A stretch of DNA of 64,000 nucleotides. Source: Bufo bufo (Eukaryota > Chordata > Amphibia > Anura > Bufonidae). Below, one piece after another: positions 34,322 through 44,682 of this stretch (positions within the stretch are counted from its first letter, which is position 1; each line of letters starts with the position of its first letter). A model generated the notes under the pieces. That model searched no databases, was not told the origin of the DNA, and was given only the letters and a program-made list of their open reading frames with translations. The stretch spans positions 215,208,927-215,272,926 of the forward strand of contig NC_053390.1 in assembly GCF_905171765.1 (NCBI RefSeq), in the 5' to 3' direction. Position numbers and translations under genes: made by a program.

Positions 34322-35779
34322 ATGTCAGACCCTTCTGCAGCCGCCAAGCCTTGGTACCATGCCTGTACTGCTTGTAGGGAACCCTTTCCCCGGGGGCAGT
34401 CTGATCCGCACTGTACTGCATGCCGAGCTCCACCGCAGCCTACGTCGCCCGCTGTGTCGCTCCCTGCTTCCTCTGACCCGCCTGACTGGGCTAGATCCCT
34501 GTCCCAGGCCGTGGAAAGCCTCACTCATGTCGTGGGCCGCCTAATAGACAGGCCACCTACCCCGCAGGACGCCTCTCTGACTGTCGCGCCCTCCGGGTCC
34601 ACTGCTTCTGCCGCTGCAGCGGGTTCACTCTCTCTTAGTGACCCCTCCCGAGCTAGGCACTCTCAGAAGCGTATTAGAGTAGAGCGAGCCTCCTCCTCTG
34701 AGGCCTCACTCTCCCCGCCACGCGTGCGCACCCAGACGAGCCTTTCCTCTCCAAAGGATTCGCTCTCTGAAGGTGAATTGGCGGTTTCAGATTTGGAAAT
34801 GGACTCGGCCCTGCCGTCCAAGCTAGCCTCAGCAATGGGTCAGCTCATCTCTGATATTCGTGACACCTTTAAGGTGCAGGATGATCCCCCTAGCTCTGAC
34901 GCAGCTAGCGTCTCCTTTATCAGACCCAGGCAGGCCTCAAAAGTCTTTCCAATCCACTCTGATTTCTCCTCTGTGGTGTCTAAGGCTTGGGCTCGCCCGG
35001 ACGCCCGTTTTGTCAGCCCCAAGAAGCTGGACATTTGCTATCCCTTTCCAGCCGATGTCGTGGCCACATGGTCTTCCCCACCCAAGGTGGACCCCCCTGT
35101 GGCCCGGCTGTCAAAGAACACGGCCATCCCTGTTCCCGACGGGTCCTCTCTTCAGTCAGCGGAGGACCGTCGCATGGAGACCCTTTCCAAGGGCATTTTT
35201 GCTGCCTCCGGTTCTGCTCTCAGACCGGTTTTTGCCTCTGCTTGGGCAGGGAAAGCAATCTCTGCTTGGGGTGCGCAGCTGGAACAGGAGTTGGACTCGG
35301 ACGTCCCCATCCAGGACCTACGTTCCTTGGCCCAGCTTATTATTCGGGCCGGGAATTTTGTTTGTGAGGCCTCCCTTGATGCGGGAGCCCTTATTGCACG
35401 CTCCTCCGCCCTGGCAGTTTCCGTCAGGAGGGAGCTCTGGCTGAAGGTTTGGAAAGCAGACGCTGCCTCCAAACGTTCCTTGGCGGGGCTACCGTTTGCG
35501 GGTTCCCGCCTTTTCGGGGTCCGCCTAGACGAACTTATTTCGGAGGCCACGGGTGGTAAAAGCACCCATCTTCCTCAACCCCAAGCAAGGGGCGCCCCCC
35601 GCGGACGCCCTGGTGCGTCTCGTTTTCGGTCCTCCCGCAGGGCCTCTGGGGCCCCCACCACAGCTGCCGCTTCGGCTCCTCCCCAGGACAATCGTAGGAA
35701 GCCGTTTTTTCGGGCGCAGCCCTCCTGGCGCAAGCCGCAGGCTGCCCGCACACCCGCAGCAAAGCAGTCCTCTGCCTGA
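34322..35779 (+). CDS. DIRS-A2 ORF1, gag-like protein
   Basis: The start is set at MSDPSAAAKPWYHACTACRE because that Met is shared with A1. An in-frame Met seven codons earlier is not shared. It is 485 residues and has the same zinc-like Cys/His cluster, acidic Ser/Pro middle and basic C terminus as A1, with about 16 substitutions (for example HCTACRAPP in place of HCPACRVPP). It is open throughout. Confidence 0.85.
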   Translation: MSDPSAAAKPWYHACTACREPFPRGQSDPHCTACRAPPQPTSPAVSLPASSDPPDWARSLSQAVESLTHVVGRLIDRPPTPQDASLTVAPSGSTASAAAAGSLSLSDPSRARHSQKRIRVERASSSEASLSPPRVRTQTSLSSPKDSLSEGELAVSDLEMDSALPSKLASAMGQLISDIRDTFKVQDDPPSSDAASVSFIRPRQASKVFPIHSDFSSVVSKAWARPDARFVSPKKLDICYPFPADVVATWSSPPKVDPPVARLSKNTAIPVPDGSSLQSAEDRRMETLSKGIFAASGSALRPVFASAWAGKAISAWGAQLEQELDSDVPIQDLRSLAQLIIRAGNFVCEASLDAGALIARSSALAVSVRRELWLKVWKADAASKRSLAGLPFAGSRLFGVRLDELISEATGGKSTHLPQPQARGAPRGRPGASRFRSSRRASGAPTTAAASAPPQDNRRKPFFRAQPSWRKPQAARTPAAKQSSA

Positions 35780-37670
35780 AGGCGCGCCCCCACCCACCCG
35801 GGTGGGGGGCCGGCTCCTCCTTTTCAGGGACGTCTGGATGGCTCACGTCTCCGACGCCTGGGCCCTCGAAATTGTGTCCTCCGGATACAAAATCGAATTT
35901 GCATCCTTCCCTCCAGATCGGTTCTTTCGCTCCCGCCCCCCGCGGGACCCGAAAAGCGCGGCTGCGTTCTCCGCGGCCGTTCAAGCCTTACTGGACAGGG
36001 GGGTGATTACCCCCGTTCCTCTAGAGGAAAGGTTCCAAGGGTTCTACTCGAACCTCTTTGTAGTTCCCAAGAAGGGAGGTTCGGTGCGGCCCATTTTGGA
36101 CCTCAAAAACCTCAACCGTTTTCTCCTCCTTCGACGCTTTCGGATGGAGTCCCTCCGTTCCGCGGTGGCTTCCCTGGAGCAGGGAGATTTCATGTCTTCC
36201 ATCGATATACAGGATGCCTACCTCCATGTTCCGGTAGCCCGGTGTCACCATCGCTTCCTCCGATTCGCCGTGGGGGACCTCCACTTCCAGTTTGTCGCCC
36301 TTCCCTTTGGGCTGGCAACTGCCCCCCGGGTGTTCACCAAGGTCCTGGCCCCGGTTTTGGCCTTACTCCGTTCCAGGGGTGTTTTTCTGCTACCGTACTT
36401 GGACAATATCCTCATCAAGGCTCCGTCCCTTTCTCAAGCGGTTGCCAGCGTGGATCTCACTCTAGAGACTCTGGCGAGGTTCGGTTGGGTCATCAACTTC
36501 CCCAAGTCCTCCCTTCCCCCCTCCAGACAGCTAGTCTTCCTGGGAATGCTTTTAGACACAGGAGCGGCGGAGGTACGCCTTCCCTCGGAAAAACGTCTGA
36601 CCCTCCGTGGGGCGGTTCGGGGTCTCCTTCTCCACCGTCGACCGTCCTTCCGCTTCTGCATGCGGGTCTTGGGGCAGATGGTTGCCTGCTTCGAGGCGAT
36701 CCCATTTGCGCAGTTTCACTCCCGCCCTCTCCAACGGGCGATCATCTCCTCCTGGGACAAATCGCCGGAGTCTCTGGATCATCCCTTCCGTCTATCGCCT
36801 CCAGTGTGGTCATCTCTCCGCTGGTGGTTACAGTCCCCTCTTCTGGGCAGGTCCTTTCTGCCACTCAACTGGTTGGTGTTTACAACCGATGCCAGTCTCT
36901 TGGGCTGGGGAGGCGTGTTTCCTCCCCGATCCGTCCAGGGCATTTGTTCTCCATCGGAGTCCAAACTCTCGATCAATGTCCTGGAGCTGAGAGCGGCCCT
37001 TCTGTCTCTACGACACTGGACTCATCTGCATAAGGGTCATCCTGTTCGTGTACAATCGGACAACGCCACGGCTGTGGCGTACATAAACCACCAGGGGGGC
37101 ACTCGCAGCACTGCAGCAATGCGGGAGGTCACCAGCATTCTCCGTTGGGCGGAAGCCCACGTCCCGGCCCTATCTGCAATTTTTATTCCAGGGGTGGACA
37201 ATTGGGCGGCGGACTTCCTCAGTCGCACCACCGTCGACCCCGGCGAGTGGTCTCTTCACCCGGAGGTATTCGAGGCCATTTGCCTTCGTTGGGGCATACC
37301 GGACGTGGACCTCATGGCCTCAAAATTCAATCACAAGGTCCCCGCCTATCTGTCCAGGGCCAGGGATCCGGGAGCTTGCGGAGCCGACGCCCTCGTTCTT
37401 CCTTGGCGAGGCTTCGCGCGCCCATACATATTCCCTCCCATCCCTCTCCTGCCCAAGGTCCTTCGGAAGATAGCGGTGGAAGGCGTCTCGGTGATTCTGG
37501 TCGCTCCGGACTGGCCCCGCCGGTCTTGGTATGCCGACCTCATGCTGCTCCTGGCAGACGCGCCCTGGCCGCTGCCCGCCAGGGAAGATCTTCTCTCTCA
37601 GGGACCGATCTTCCACCCGCGTTTAGGGTCCCTACGTTTGACGGCGTGGTTGTTGAGACCACCGTCCTGA
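35553..37670 (+). CDS. DIRS-A2 ORF2, RT-RNase H-methyltransferase, catalytic Asp lost
   Basis: It is a 705-residue frame, one codon shorter than A1 in a Leu run (near 36121). The RT motifs FVVPKKGGSVRPILDLKNLN and SSIDIQDAYLHVPV remain, but the catalytic box reads YLDN because codon 36405-36407 is AAT in place of GAT. The RNase H (FTTDASLLGWGGVF, VQSDNATAVAYINHQGG) and methyltransferase-like parts are intact. Loss of the second catalytic Asp should abolish polymerisation (inference from RT family knowledge). The protein could still be made. Confidence 0.9.
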   Translation: MVKAPIFLNPKQGAPPADALVRLVFGPPAGPLGPPPQLPLRLLPRTIVGSRFFGRSPPGASRRLPAHPQQSSPLPEGAPPPTRVGGRLLLFRDVWMAHVSDAWALEIVSSGYKIEFASFPPDRFFRSRPPRDPKSAAAFSAAVQALLDRGVITPVPLEERFQGFYSNLFVVPKKGGSVRPILDLKNLNRFLLLRRFRMESLRSAVASLEQGDFMSSIDIQDAYLHVPVARCHHRFLRFAVGDLHFQFVALPFGLATAPRVFTKVLAPVLALLRSRGVFLLPYLDNILIKAPSLSQAVASVDLTLETLARFGWVINFPKSSLPPSRQLVFLGMLLDTGAAEVRLPSEKRLTLRGAVRGLLLHRRPSFRFCMRVLGQMVACFEAIPFAQFHSRPLQRAIISSWDKSPESLDHPFRLSPPVWSSLRWWLQSPLLGRSFLPLNWLVFTTDASLLGWGGVFPPRSVQGICSPSESKLSINVLELRAALLSLRHWTHLHKGHPVRVQSDNATAVAYINHQGGTRSTAAMREVTSILRWAEAHVPALSAIFIPGVDNWAADFLSRTTVDPGEWSLHPEVFEAICLRWGIPDVDLMASKFNHKVPAYLSRARDPGACGADALVLPWRGFARPYIFPPIPLLPKVLRKIAVEGVSVILVAPDWPRRSWYADLMLLLADAPWPLPAREDLLSQGPIFHPRLGSLRLTAWLLRPPS

Positions 37671-38671
37671 CGCGTAGGGGTTTCTCTGCGGACGTCGTCC
37701 GCGCCCGTAAGCCGTCCTCTTCTAGGATCTATTATAGGACCTGGAGGACCTTTTTGGGGTTCTGTGTCGATCTGGGGATTCCTCCGCTCCGCTTTTCTCT
37801 CCCCACCGTTTTGTCCTTCCTGCAGAGCGGACTGGCCCAAGGGCTGGGCCTTAGTTCTTTGAAGGGTCAGGTGTCTGCGCTGTCCATTTTGTTTCAGCGC
37901 CCACTGGCCCCCCTTGGTCCTGTCAAGACCTTCCTTCAGGGCGTGGCTCACGCGGTTCCCCCGTACCGTCCTCCGGTACCGCCCTGGGACCTGAACCTGG
38001 TTCTCTCAGCGCTCCAGGCTTCCCCTTTCGAGCCTCTGCGGACGGTTTCCTTGCGACTTCTGTCCTGCAAGGTTATTTTCCTTGTAGCCGTCACCTCTCT
38101 TCGGAGGGTGTCCGAATTGGCTGCACTCTCCTGTCTGGAACCTTTCCTAGTGTTCCACCAGGACAAGGTGGTTCTTCGTCCGGTCCCTTCCTTCCTTCCT
38201 AAGGTGGTCTCCGCCTTTCATCTGAACGAGGACATCGTTCTCCCCTCTTTGTGTCCTTCCCCTTCCCACCCGCGGGAGAGGAAGCTTCATCGCCTGGACG
38301 TTGTCAGGGCGCTCAAGATTTACCTGGAAGTAACCAGCTCTTTCAGGCATACTGACTCGCTCTTTGTGGTCCCGGAAGGGTCGCGCAGAGGGATGGCGGC
38401 ATCCAAAGTGGCTATCGCCCGTTTTGTCAAGATGGCTGTTACTGAGGCTTATCTCGCCAAGGGCAAGGTTCCGCCCCTTGGTGTTACCGCTCACTCCACT
38501 AGAGCGGTCGGGGCTTCCTGGGCTCAGAGGAATCGGGCTTCTACTGAGCAGATTTGCAAGGCGGCCACTTGGTCCTCCTTGCACACCTTCACCAAGTTCT
38601 ACAGGGTGCATACTCATGCGTCGGCTGACGCTGCTTTAGGCCGTCTGGTGTTGCAGGCGGCAGTTGATTGA
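37145..38671 (+). CDS. DIRS-A2 ORF3, tyrosine recombinase, small N-terminal deletion
   Basis: The catalytic residues are conserved: SLRRVSELAALS, HSTR and FTKFYRVHT. Relative to A1 four residues are missing where A1 has VVRTMIRARKPS and A2 has VVRARKPS (12 bp near 37700). The A1 form looks like the ancestral one because other DIRS recombinases have a Leu/Met-rich helix there (from memory). The open frame starts at an ATG not shared with A1, since a stop near 37034 interrupts the longer overlap, so the natural start is unknown. Confidence 0.85.
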   Translation: MGGSPRPGPICNFYSRGGQLGGGLPQSHHRRPRRVVSSPGGIRGHLPSLGHTGRGPHGLKIQSQGPRLSVQGQGSGSLRSRRPRSSLARLRAPIHIPSHPSPAQGPSEDSGGRRLGDSGRSGLAPPVLVCRPHAAPGRRALAAARQGRSSLSGTDLPPAFRVPTFDGVVVETTVLTRRGFSADVVRARKPSSSRIYYRTWRTFLGFCVDLGIPPLRFSLPTVLSFLQSGLAQGLGLSSLKGQVSALSILFQRPLAPLGPVKTFLQGVAHAVPPYRPPVPPWDLNLVLSALQASPFEPLRTVSLRLLSCKVIFLVAVTSLRRVSELAALSCLEPFLVFHQDKVVLRPVPSFLPKVVSAFHLNEDIVLPSLCPSPSHPRERKLHRLDVVRALKIYLEVTSSFRHTDSLFVVPEGSRRGMAASKVAIARFVKMAVTEAYLAKGKVPPLGVTAHSTRAVGASWAQRNRASTEQICKAATWSSLHTFTKFYRVHTHASADAALGRLVLQAAVD

Positions 38672-39287
38672 TGCCTCTGGTGTTGGTTGAGTTTGTTCTG
38701 GTCCCTCCCTTCTGGGACTGCTCTGGAACGTCCCATGGTTTCCTGTGTCCCCCAAGGAATATGGGCGAGAAAAGGAGACTTTTGTATTACTTACCAGTAA
38801 AGTCTCTTTCTCGCTCTTCCTTGGGGGACACAGCACCCGCCCTTCATTTGGGTTACAGTTGTGGTTCCGGCTTGGTTGCCCCCGTTGGGGCTCGACAGTT
38901 CTTTTTCCGGTTGGTGGTTATCTTTCACTACTTGGACACGCAACTGGCAGTCTCTTCTCCAGGCTGAAGGGTATAGCTGATGGAGGAGGGGCTTACAGCT
39001 TTCACTTAGTGTCACGCCTCCTAGAGAGCAGAGCTATACCCATGGTTTCCTGTGTCCCCCAAGGAAGAGCGAGAAAGAGACTTTACTGGTAAGTAATACA
39101 AAAGTCTCCTTTTTTGTTTTGGGTGTTTTTTGAAAAAGCTAAATTTTTCCTACAAAGACTAAACTTTGCTTAAACTGGATAAATAAACTAGCAATAATTT
39201 TGGATGATGATTGATTTTTCACTGTTTGCATATTCCTAAATTGTTGATCCTTCCTTTTTGCCATATTTATTGCTCTGTGCATTTTAG

Positions 39288-39407
39288 AAAGAAGATGGTG
39301 ACTGTGAAGAAGTCCAGCAGTTAATGAAGCTTGTCACCAGTCTGCAGGAGCTAGTGGATCTGTCCAGGAAATACAACTGCAGAATTGCACTTTCTGAATA
39401 TGAAAAG
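39288..39407 (+). CDS. kntc1: KNTC1 exon J
   Basis: It is 40 codons, acceptor GTGCATTTTAG and donor AAG|GTATTG, phase 0. The peptide begins KEDGDCEEVQQLMKLVTSLQ and continues ELVDLSRKYNC...ALSEYEK, matching vertebrate KNTC1 (hydrophilic start less conserved). The DIRS-A2 right end is about 175 bp upstream. Confidence 0.93.
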
Positions 39408-39484
39408 GTATTGATATTTATGGTCTCAGATTTCTTACTTCTTAATAAATGGTCTGTGAAACAACTACCCTGTGTAAATTACAG

Positions 39485-39628
39485 GAAACTACAACTACAA
39501 TTGTGTTCCGTATGTTGGATAAAGTCTTGGCGCCTGAACTTATTCCAAGCACATTAGAAAAGGTTATTAGACCTTACATGCACCAGCATAACCTCCAGGA
39601 AGAAGAACTTTTGCTGCAGTACATTAAG
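39485..39628 (+). CDS. kntc1: KNTC1 exon K
   Basis: It is 48 codons, acceptor TGTAAATTACAG and donor AAG|GTAAAT, phase 0. ETTTTIVFRMLDKVLAPELI and the later LQEEELLLQYIK are nearly identical to vertebrate KNTC1. It is one of the strongest matches in the window. Confidence 0.96.
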
Positions 39629-39720
39629 GTAAATCCAAGAAAATACCAAGATGTCATAAAATACTATATATATATATAATTATATTTGTGATTTATCTTT
39701 TGTTTTCCTATATTCACAAG

Positions 39721-39819
39721 GATTTGCTGGAGCAATGCAGTTCTCGGTCTGCGTCATTGTTTGAAACTGCTTGGGAGGCCAAAGCAATGGCTGTTATTGG
39801 ATGCATGTCTGATACAGAT
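39721..39819 (+). CDS. kntc1: KNTC1 exon L
   Basis: It is 33 codons, acceptor TATTCACAAG and donor GAT|GTAAGT, phase 0. DLLEQCSSRSASLFETAWEA followed by KAMAVIGCMSDTD closely matches vertebrate KNTC1. The next exon is 17 kb away. Confidence 0.96.
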
Positions 39820-40112
39820 GTAAGTAAACTCATTCAAGGGGAAGTGCTGATAATTTCATAGGAAGACTACTGAACTCAGCCCTGCAATAAAACTGAAGCT
39901 GACATATTTAAATTGATCTATTTTAGAACACCAGGATCATCCTTATTTAACCAGCATTTTGCATGGTAGGGTTGATCCTACTGATTAAATGGATACCTGT
40001 CTTGAGAAAATCAGTTGCATAGAAATAATACTGTTGTGCTCTGAGAGGCGTGTGGCCAGCACTGGAAAGCTGAGATGTACTAAGGGGCTGTGCACTGAAG
40101 TCCTCATTTGTA

Positions 40113-40684
40113 CAGGGTGACCTACGAAAAAGTAGCCCACCTCCAGCGATAGTATGACATGATGAACAAGCAAGTGGGTAGTTTTTTTTGTTTTGTTTTT
40201 TTTGTTAGTTTTTTAAAATTATACACAAGTAAAAAAAGATGCTAAAAATGTTCAACATTTACGTCTATGCATCTTTGGGCACGTTGGATTATGTTGGCTG
40301 GTACGGCTTGCGATGCTGCTGATAGTGTTTTGTGATGTATTACATTTCCCCACAGATAAAAATCACAGGTGGACAAGTCTGGGTAATGTGGTTGCTCACA
40401 GTTAGCTCCTCCTTAAACAGTTCATGAACCCGTGCCAGTGAGTTCTGTGAGAAGCGGCATGTTGCCCCATATTGTTGGAAAAAACAGGAAATTTTTTATT
40501 CTGCAACATCACTGTTGAAGAGTTGCAAGTAGTATCAGCCAACATAATCTGATGTGAACTTTCAGCATCTTTTGTGAATTGTGGGTAATAAAAAAATAAA
40601 TAATATATATATATATACCACTTGCTCGTTCATCTTGTCATACTCTCGCTGGAGGTAGGCTATTTTTTCGTGGGCCACCCTGTG
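40113..40684. mobile_element. Mariner-type element remnant, TA target
   Basis: The left end CAGGGTGACCTACGAAAAAG and the right end TTTCGTGGGCCACCCTGTG are inverted copies extending over about 65 bp (including CACCTCCAGCGATAGTATGA). TA lies at 40111-40112 and 40685-40686. Confidence 0.75.
40265..40560 (-). pseudogene. Mariner-superfamily transposase fragment
   Basis: On the minus strand the sequence encodes broken pieces resembling the end of a DDE transposase. A 'QQYGATCR...VHELFKEE' stretch resembles the FQQDGATCH box. Later stretches recall DFYLWG and an R-C-DVN...H(F) tail. Frameshifts and stops interrupt it and the central catalytic Asp appears lost. The assignment rests on weak motif similarity. 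Confidence 0.45.
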
Positions 40685-40832
40685 TAAAGAGTTAGAGGGG
40701 CATTTATCATTGGAAGTACATGTTGTTTTGGAGGTAATTTGTTACAAATTTTGGTACATGTAATTTTCTGTGAAAAATCCTGTATCTTTTGTCTGTGTAT
40801 GCCCCAATTAGGCAGTTTTCTAAATAGTCTAA

Positions 40833-41381
40833 GGGTACTTTAACACTTACGTTTTTCTTTTCCGGCACGCAGTTCTGTCCTAGGAGCTCAATGCTGGAAA
40901 AGAACTGATCAGTTTTATCCCCATGCATTCTGAATGGAGATTAATCCGTTTAGGATGCATCAGGATGTCTTCAGTTCAGTCTTTTTGACTGATCAGGCAA
41001 AAGATAAAACCGCAGCATGCTACGGTTTTATCTCCAGTCAAAAAAATGTAAGACTTGCCTGAATGCCGGATCCGGCATTAATTTACATTGACATGTTTTA
41101 GTTCCGGATCCGGCTTTAAGAAACACCTGAAGAACGGATCTGTCCTTCCGATCTGCGCATGAGCAGACCGGGAAAACTGTGAAAAAAAATACAAGACAGA
41201 TAGACTAATCTGCATGACAAGCGGAGAGACTGATCCATTCTTGCAATGCATTTGTGAGACAGATCCGCATCCAGATCCGTCTCACAAATTCTTTCAGTCA
41301 CATCCAGTTCGGCGGATCCGGCACGCAGTTCCGACGACGAACTGCTTGCTGGATCACACTTCCGCAAGTGTGAAAGTACCC
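40833..41381. mobile_element. Harbinger-like foldback MITE
   Basis: Ends GGGTACTTTAACACTTACG and GCAAGTGTGAAAGTACCC are inverted, after TAA on the left and before TTAA on the right. The interior has palindromic 'ccggcacgcagttc' and 'gatccggc' arms. It is non-coding. Confidence 0.72.
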
Positions 41382-41493
41382 TTAATGTAAGTTCAAGAAC
41401 TGGAATTACACCTGGATTATGGCGCATTTACTATGTGTGACTTTTGCAAAAGTCACAAAAAAAGCTGCATCTGCATGGCAGGCAATCTCCTGG

Positions 41494-44246
41494 CAGGGGA
41501 GGGCTGGCAGCCTTAGTCCTGGGGGGCAAATCCAGTCAAGTGGCCCATAGCACCACTTAATCAGCTCGCCGTCCACGCCCACCTTTTCCTTGTTTTATAA
41601 CGGATTTTTATGTTATGAAGCAAGACAAATATTTTTTTACAATGTGCAGATAGGACTGTACCACTAACCCCTCCATCCCCCTTCTCCATCCCCCCCTTCT
41701 CCAACCACCCAGCATCCTTACTCACATAAAACAATATATATATAATATAGCTTACAGTGAATGACTGTAAATACTTACAGTTCTGAAGACTCCAGCAGGC
41801 TCAGGATCAGTGCTCTGGGCAACTGGGCTCAGGGATGGAAGTGGACACCGCTCTCCAGTTTAGGACGGAGATCGGGGCTCACCCTAGCGTTGCAGTGCCT
41901 CCTTGTGATGTCACGGTGTACGCAAAGGGCGGGGGAGATCGTGAGGAGGAGCAAGCAAGTACCGTATTTTTCGCCCTATAAGACGCTCTAGGTTTTAGAG
42001 GGGGACAATGAGAAAAACATATTTTTTATTATACCTCGGGTCAGACCACCAATCAGACCCCCAATGTTAACCATACCTCAGCTAACAGCCCCAATAAGAT
42101 CCCCAATGTTAATAAGACCCCAATAAGACCTCAAATCAGACTCCTAATCAGACCTCAGCTCAGACCCAAATATGAATGACACCCAATCAGACCTCAGAGC
42201 CCCATGCCTCTCATCAGCCCCCAGCAGCCTTTCATGATCATCAGCCCCTCATCTGCCCCCAGCAGCCACTCCATCTGCCCCTAATACCTCCCATCTCCCC
42301 CAGTGCCTTCCATCTCCCCCCAGCAGCCTCTTCATCAGCCGTCAGTGCCTCTCATCTGCCCCCAGCAGCCTCTCATCTGCCCCCAGTGCCTCTCATCTGC
42401 CCCCAGTGCCTCTCATCTGCCCCCAGTGCCTCTCATCTGCCCCCAGTGCCTCTCATCTGCTCCCAGTGCCTCTCATCTGCCCCCAGCAGCCACTCATCTG
42501 CCCCTAGCAGCCACTCATCTGCCCCCAGCAGCCACTCATCTGCCCCCAGCAGCCACTCATCTGCCCCCAGCAGCCACTCATCTGCCCCCAGCAGCCACTC
42601 ATCTGCCCCCAGCAGCCACTCATCTGCCCCCAGCAACCACTCCATCTGCCCCCAGCAACCACTCCATCTGCCCCCAGCAACCACACCATCTGCCCCCAGC
42701 AACCACTCCATCTGCCCCCAGCAACCACTCCATCTGCCCCCAGCAACCACTCCATCTGCCCCCAGCAACCACTCCATCTGCCCCCAGCAACCACTCCATC
42801 TGCCCCCAGCAACCACTCCATCTGCCCCCAGCAACCACTCCATCTGCCCCCAGCAACCACTCCATCTGCCCCCAGCAACCACTCCATCTGCCCCCAGCAG
42901 CCTCTCATGATCATCAGCCCCTCATCTGCCCCCAGAAGCCACTCCATCTGCCCCAATGCCTCTCATCTCCCCCCCAGTGCCTCTATCTGCCCCAGCAGCC
43001 TCCATCTGCCTCCAATGCCTCTCATCTCCCCCCCAGTGCCTCTATCTGCCCCAGCAGCCTCCATCTGCCCCCAATGCCTCTCATCTCCCCCAGTGCCTCA
43101 ATCTGCCCCCAGCAGCCACTCAATCTGCCCCCCAGTGCCTCTCATGATCTCATCAGCCTCCCAGTCCCAGTGCGGCAGTTCCTCAGTCTCATCAGCCCCT
43201 GCCCCCCCCTCACCAAAGCAACCTCTCCTCTCCACAGTCATCAATTCATCAGCCCCCCCCAAGCAACCTCTCCTCTCCACAGTCATCAATTCATCAGCCC
43301 CCCCCCCCCCCCAAAACCTCTCCTCTCCACAGTCATCGATCAATTCATCAGCCCCCCCCCCAAACCTCTCCTCTCCACAGTCATCAATTCATCAGCCCCC
43401 CCCCCAAGCAACCTCTCCTCTCCACAGTCATCAATTCATCAGCCCCCCCAAGCAACCAAGCAACCTCTCCTCTCCACAGTCATCAATTCATCAGCTCCCC
43501 CCAAAACCTCTCCTCTCCACAGTCATAATTCATCAGCCCCCCCCCCCAAACCTCTCCTCTCCACAGTCATCAATTCATCAGCCCCCCCCCCCAAACCTCT
43601 CCTCTCCACAGTCATCGATCAATTCATCAGCCCCCCCCCCCCCAAACCTCTCCTCTCCACAGTCATCGATCAATTCATCAGCCCCCCCCCCCAAACCTCT
43701 CCTCTCCACAGTCATCAATTCATCAGCCCCCCCCCCCCCAAACCTCTCCTCTCCACAGTCATCAATTCATCAGCCCCCCAGCCCCCCCCAAAGCAACCTC
43801 TCCTCTCCTGGCTCCAGTCTCCTGTAGTGATCAATTCATCAGCCAGCCAGCCAGCCCCCCCCCCCCCCCCCCCCCCCCCCACCCCACCATTGAGTCCTCT
43901 CTCCAGCTATCTGCTGTCGGCGGCAAGGCTGCGCACAGCTGTGTGACGTCACTCACACAGAGCGCAGCTCTGCCCTGCACACACAGCCGAGGACCAGGAA
44001 GTGCCGGTGAGTAAACTTCAAAGCATTCACCGCGGCTTCCTGGTCCCGGCCGGACCGGTGCCTGCGCTCTGTGCTGCTCAGATAGCGCAGCGGCCATTTT
44101 AAGTGCGGCCGTCCGTCCCTGCCCGCCCCTGATGTCTGTTGAAAAAAAAAAAATTTGTTAAAGACGGCCCAGCGGCCGTTTTTTTAGGGCAGCCTGCCGG
44201 CCTGGGGGGCAATTGCCTCTCTGCCCCCCGGCCCAGCCCGCCCATG
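41494..44246. mobile_element. hAT-like element with minisatellite interior, 8-bp TSD
   Basis: Ends CAGGGGAGGGCTGG and CCAGCCCGCCCATG are inverted (12 of 14 positions). The 8-base TCTCCTGG flanks it on both sides (41486-41493 and 44247-44254). An eight-base duplication is typical of hAT elements. A second repeat beginning ACCGTATTTTTCGCCCTATA (near 41960) is nested inside. No transposase was found. Confidence 0.7.
42300..43890 (+). repeat. Minisatellite arrays (21-, 22- and about 45-bp units) with poly-C runs
   Basis: The stretch 42300-42640 repeats CACTCATCTGCCCCCAGCAGC-type units (21 bp). The stretch 42640-42900 repeats a 22-bp unit CACTCCATCTGCCCCCAGCA plus AC about twelve times. The stretch 43180-43830 repeats a unit of about 45 bp that includes CCTCTCCTCTCCACAGTCAT and ATTCATCAGCC followed by a variable C-run. 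It ends in a C-run at 43856-43881. Long open frames across it are repeat artefacts. Confidence 0.9.
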
Positions 44247-44254
44247 TCTCCTGG

Positions 44255-44682
44255 TGTACTTTTACAGATGTTGAAGTTGCTTTAATTAAAGCATTTAAGA
44301 TACACTCTGGTGCTCCAAATCAAGGTACCCAAGGGGTTTATATCCATGCGTGGTAGAGACAGACACTGACATACAGGTGGGTCAAAAACTATTACTCTGT
44401 TTATTACAATGAGTAAAGCAGCTTTTACATCTTCAGAGGGGGGTATCCCCCTCTAAAGCTCATGCCATTATTTCATTGGCTAAGAAGGAAAAAGAGATGA
44501 GAAGAAAAGAGATAACACTTGGAGTCTGCGCATTGTGCACTATCTTACAAACTTTGGTATGTGAACTAATGTAAACATATGTGCACCGGCGCCATCTTAT
44601 AATGGCGTCTTACTAACATTAATACTGCTTACGTCATATATGACTCTTCAAGGATGTGCTTTTTTTATAGGCACTGAATATT
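44255..44682. other. Intron L-M segment, no gene seen
   Basis: Unclassified intronic sequence between the hAT-like element and the next Tc1 element. Confidence 0.45.

Larger units (their letters stand above)
33188..39113 (+). mobile_element. DIRS element copy A2, near-identical to A1 but defective
   Basis: It is 5.93 kb with the same orientation, termini, internal complementary region (about 38744-38855) and ORF order as A1, and only sparse differences. Its defects are an Asp-to-Asn change in the reverse transcriptase catalytic box, a 12-bp deletion near the recombinase start, and a stop in the upstream overlap frame near 37034. It lies in the kntc1 intron between exons I and J, in the sense direction, 16060 bp downstream of A1 (start to start). 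Confidence 0.93.

Noticed and set aside
42303..43946. 547-codon and other long frames at 42176-43946 on both strands
   Set aside because: They are produced by the minisatellite (units of 21 and 22 bp and C-runs) and have simple repetitive peptides such as QQPLHLPPATTPSAP. There is no sign of a gene.
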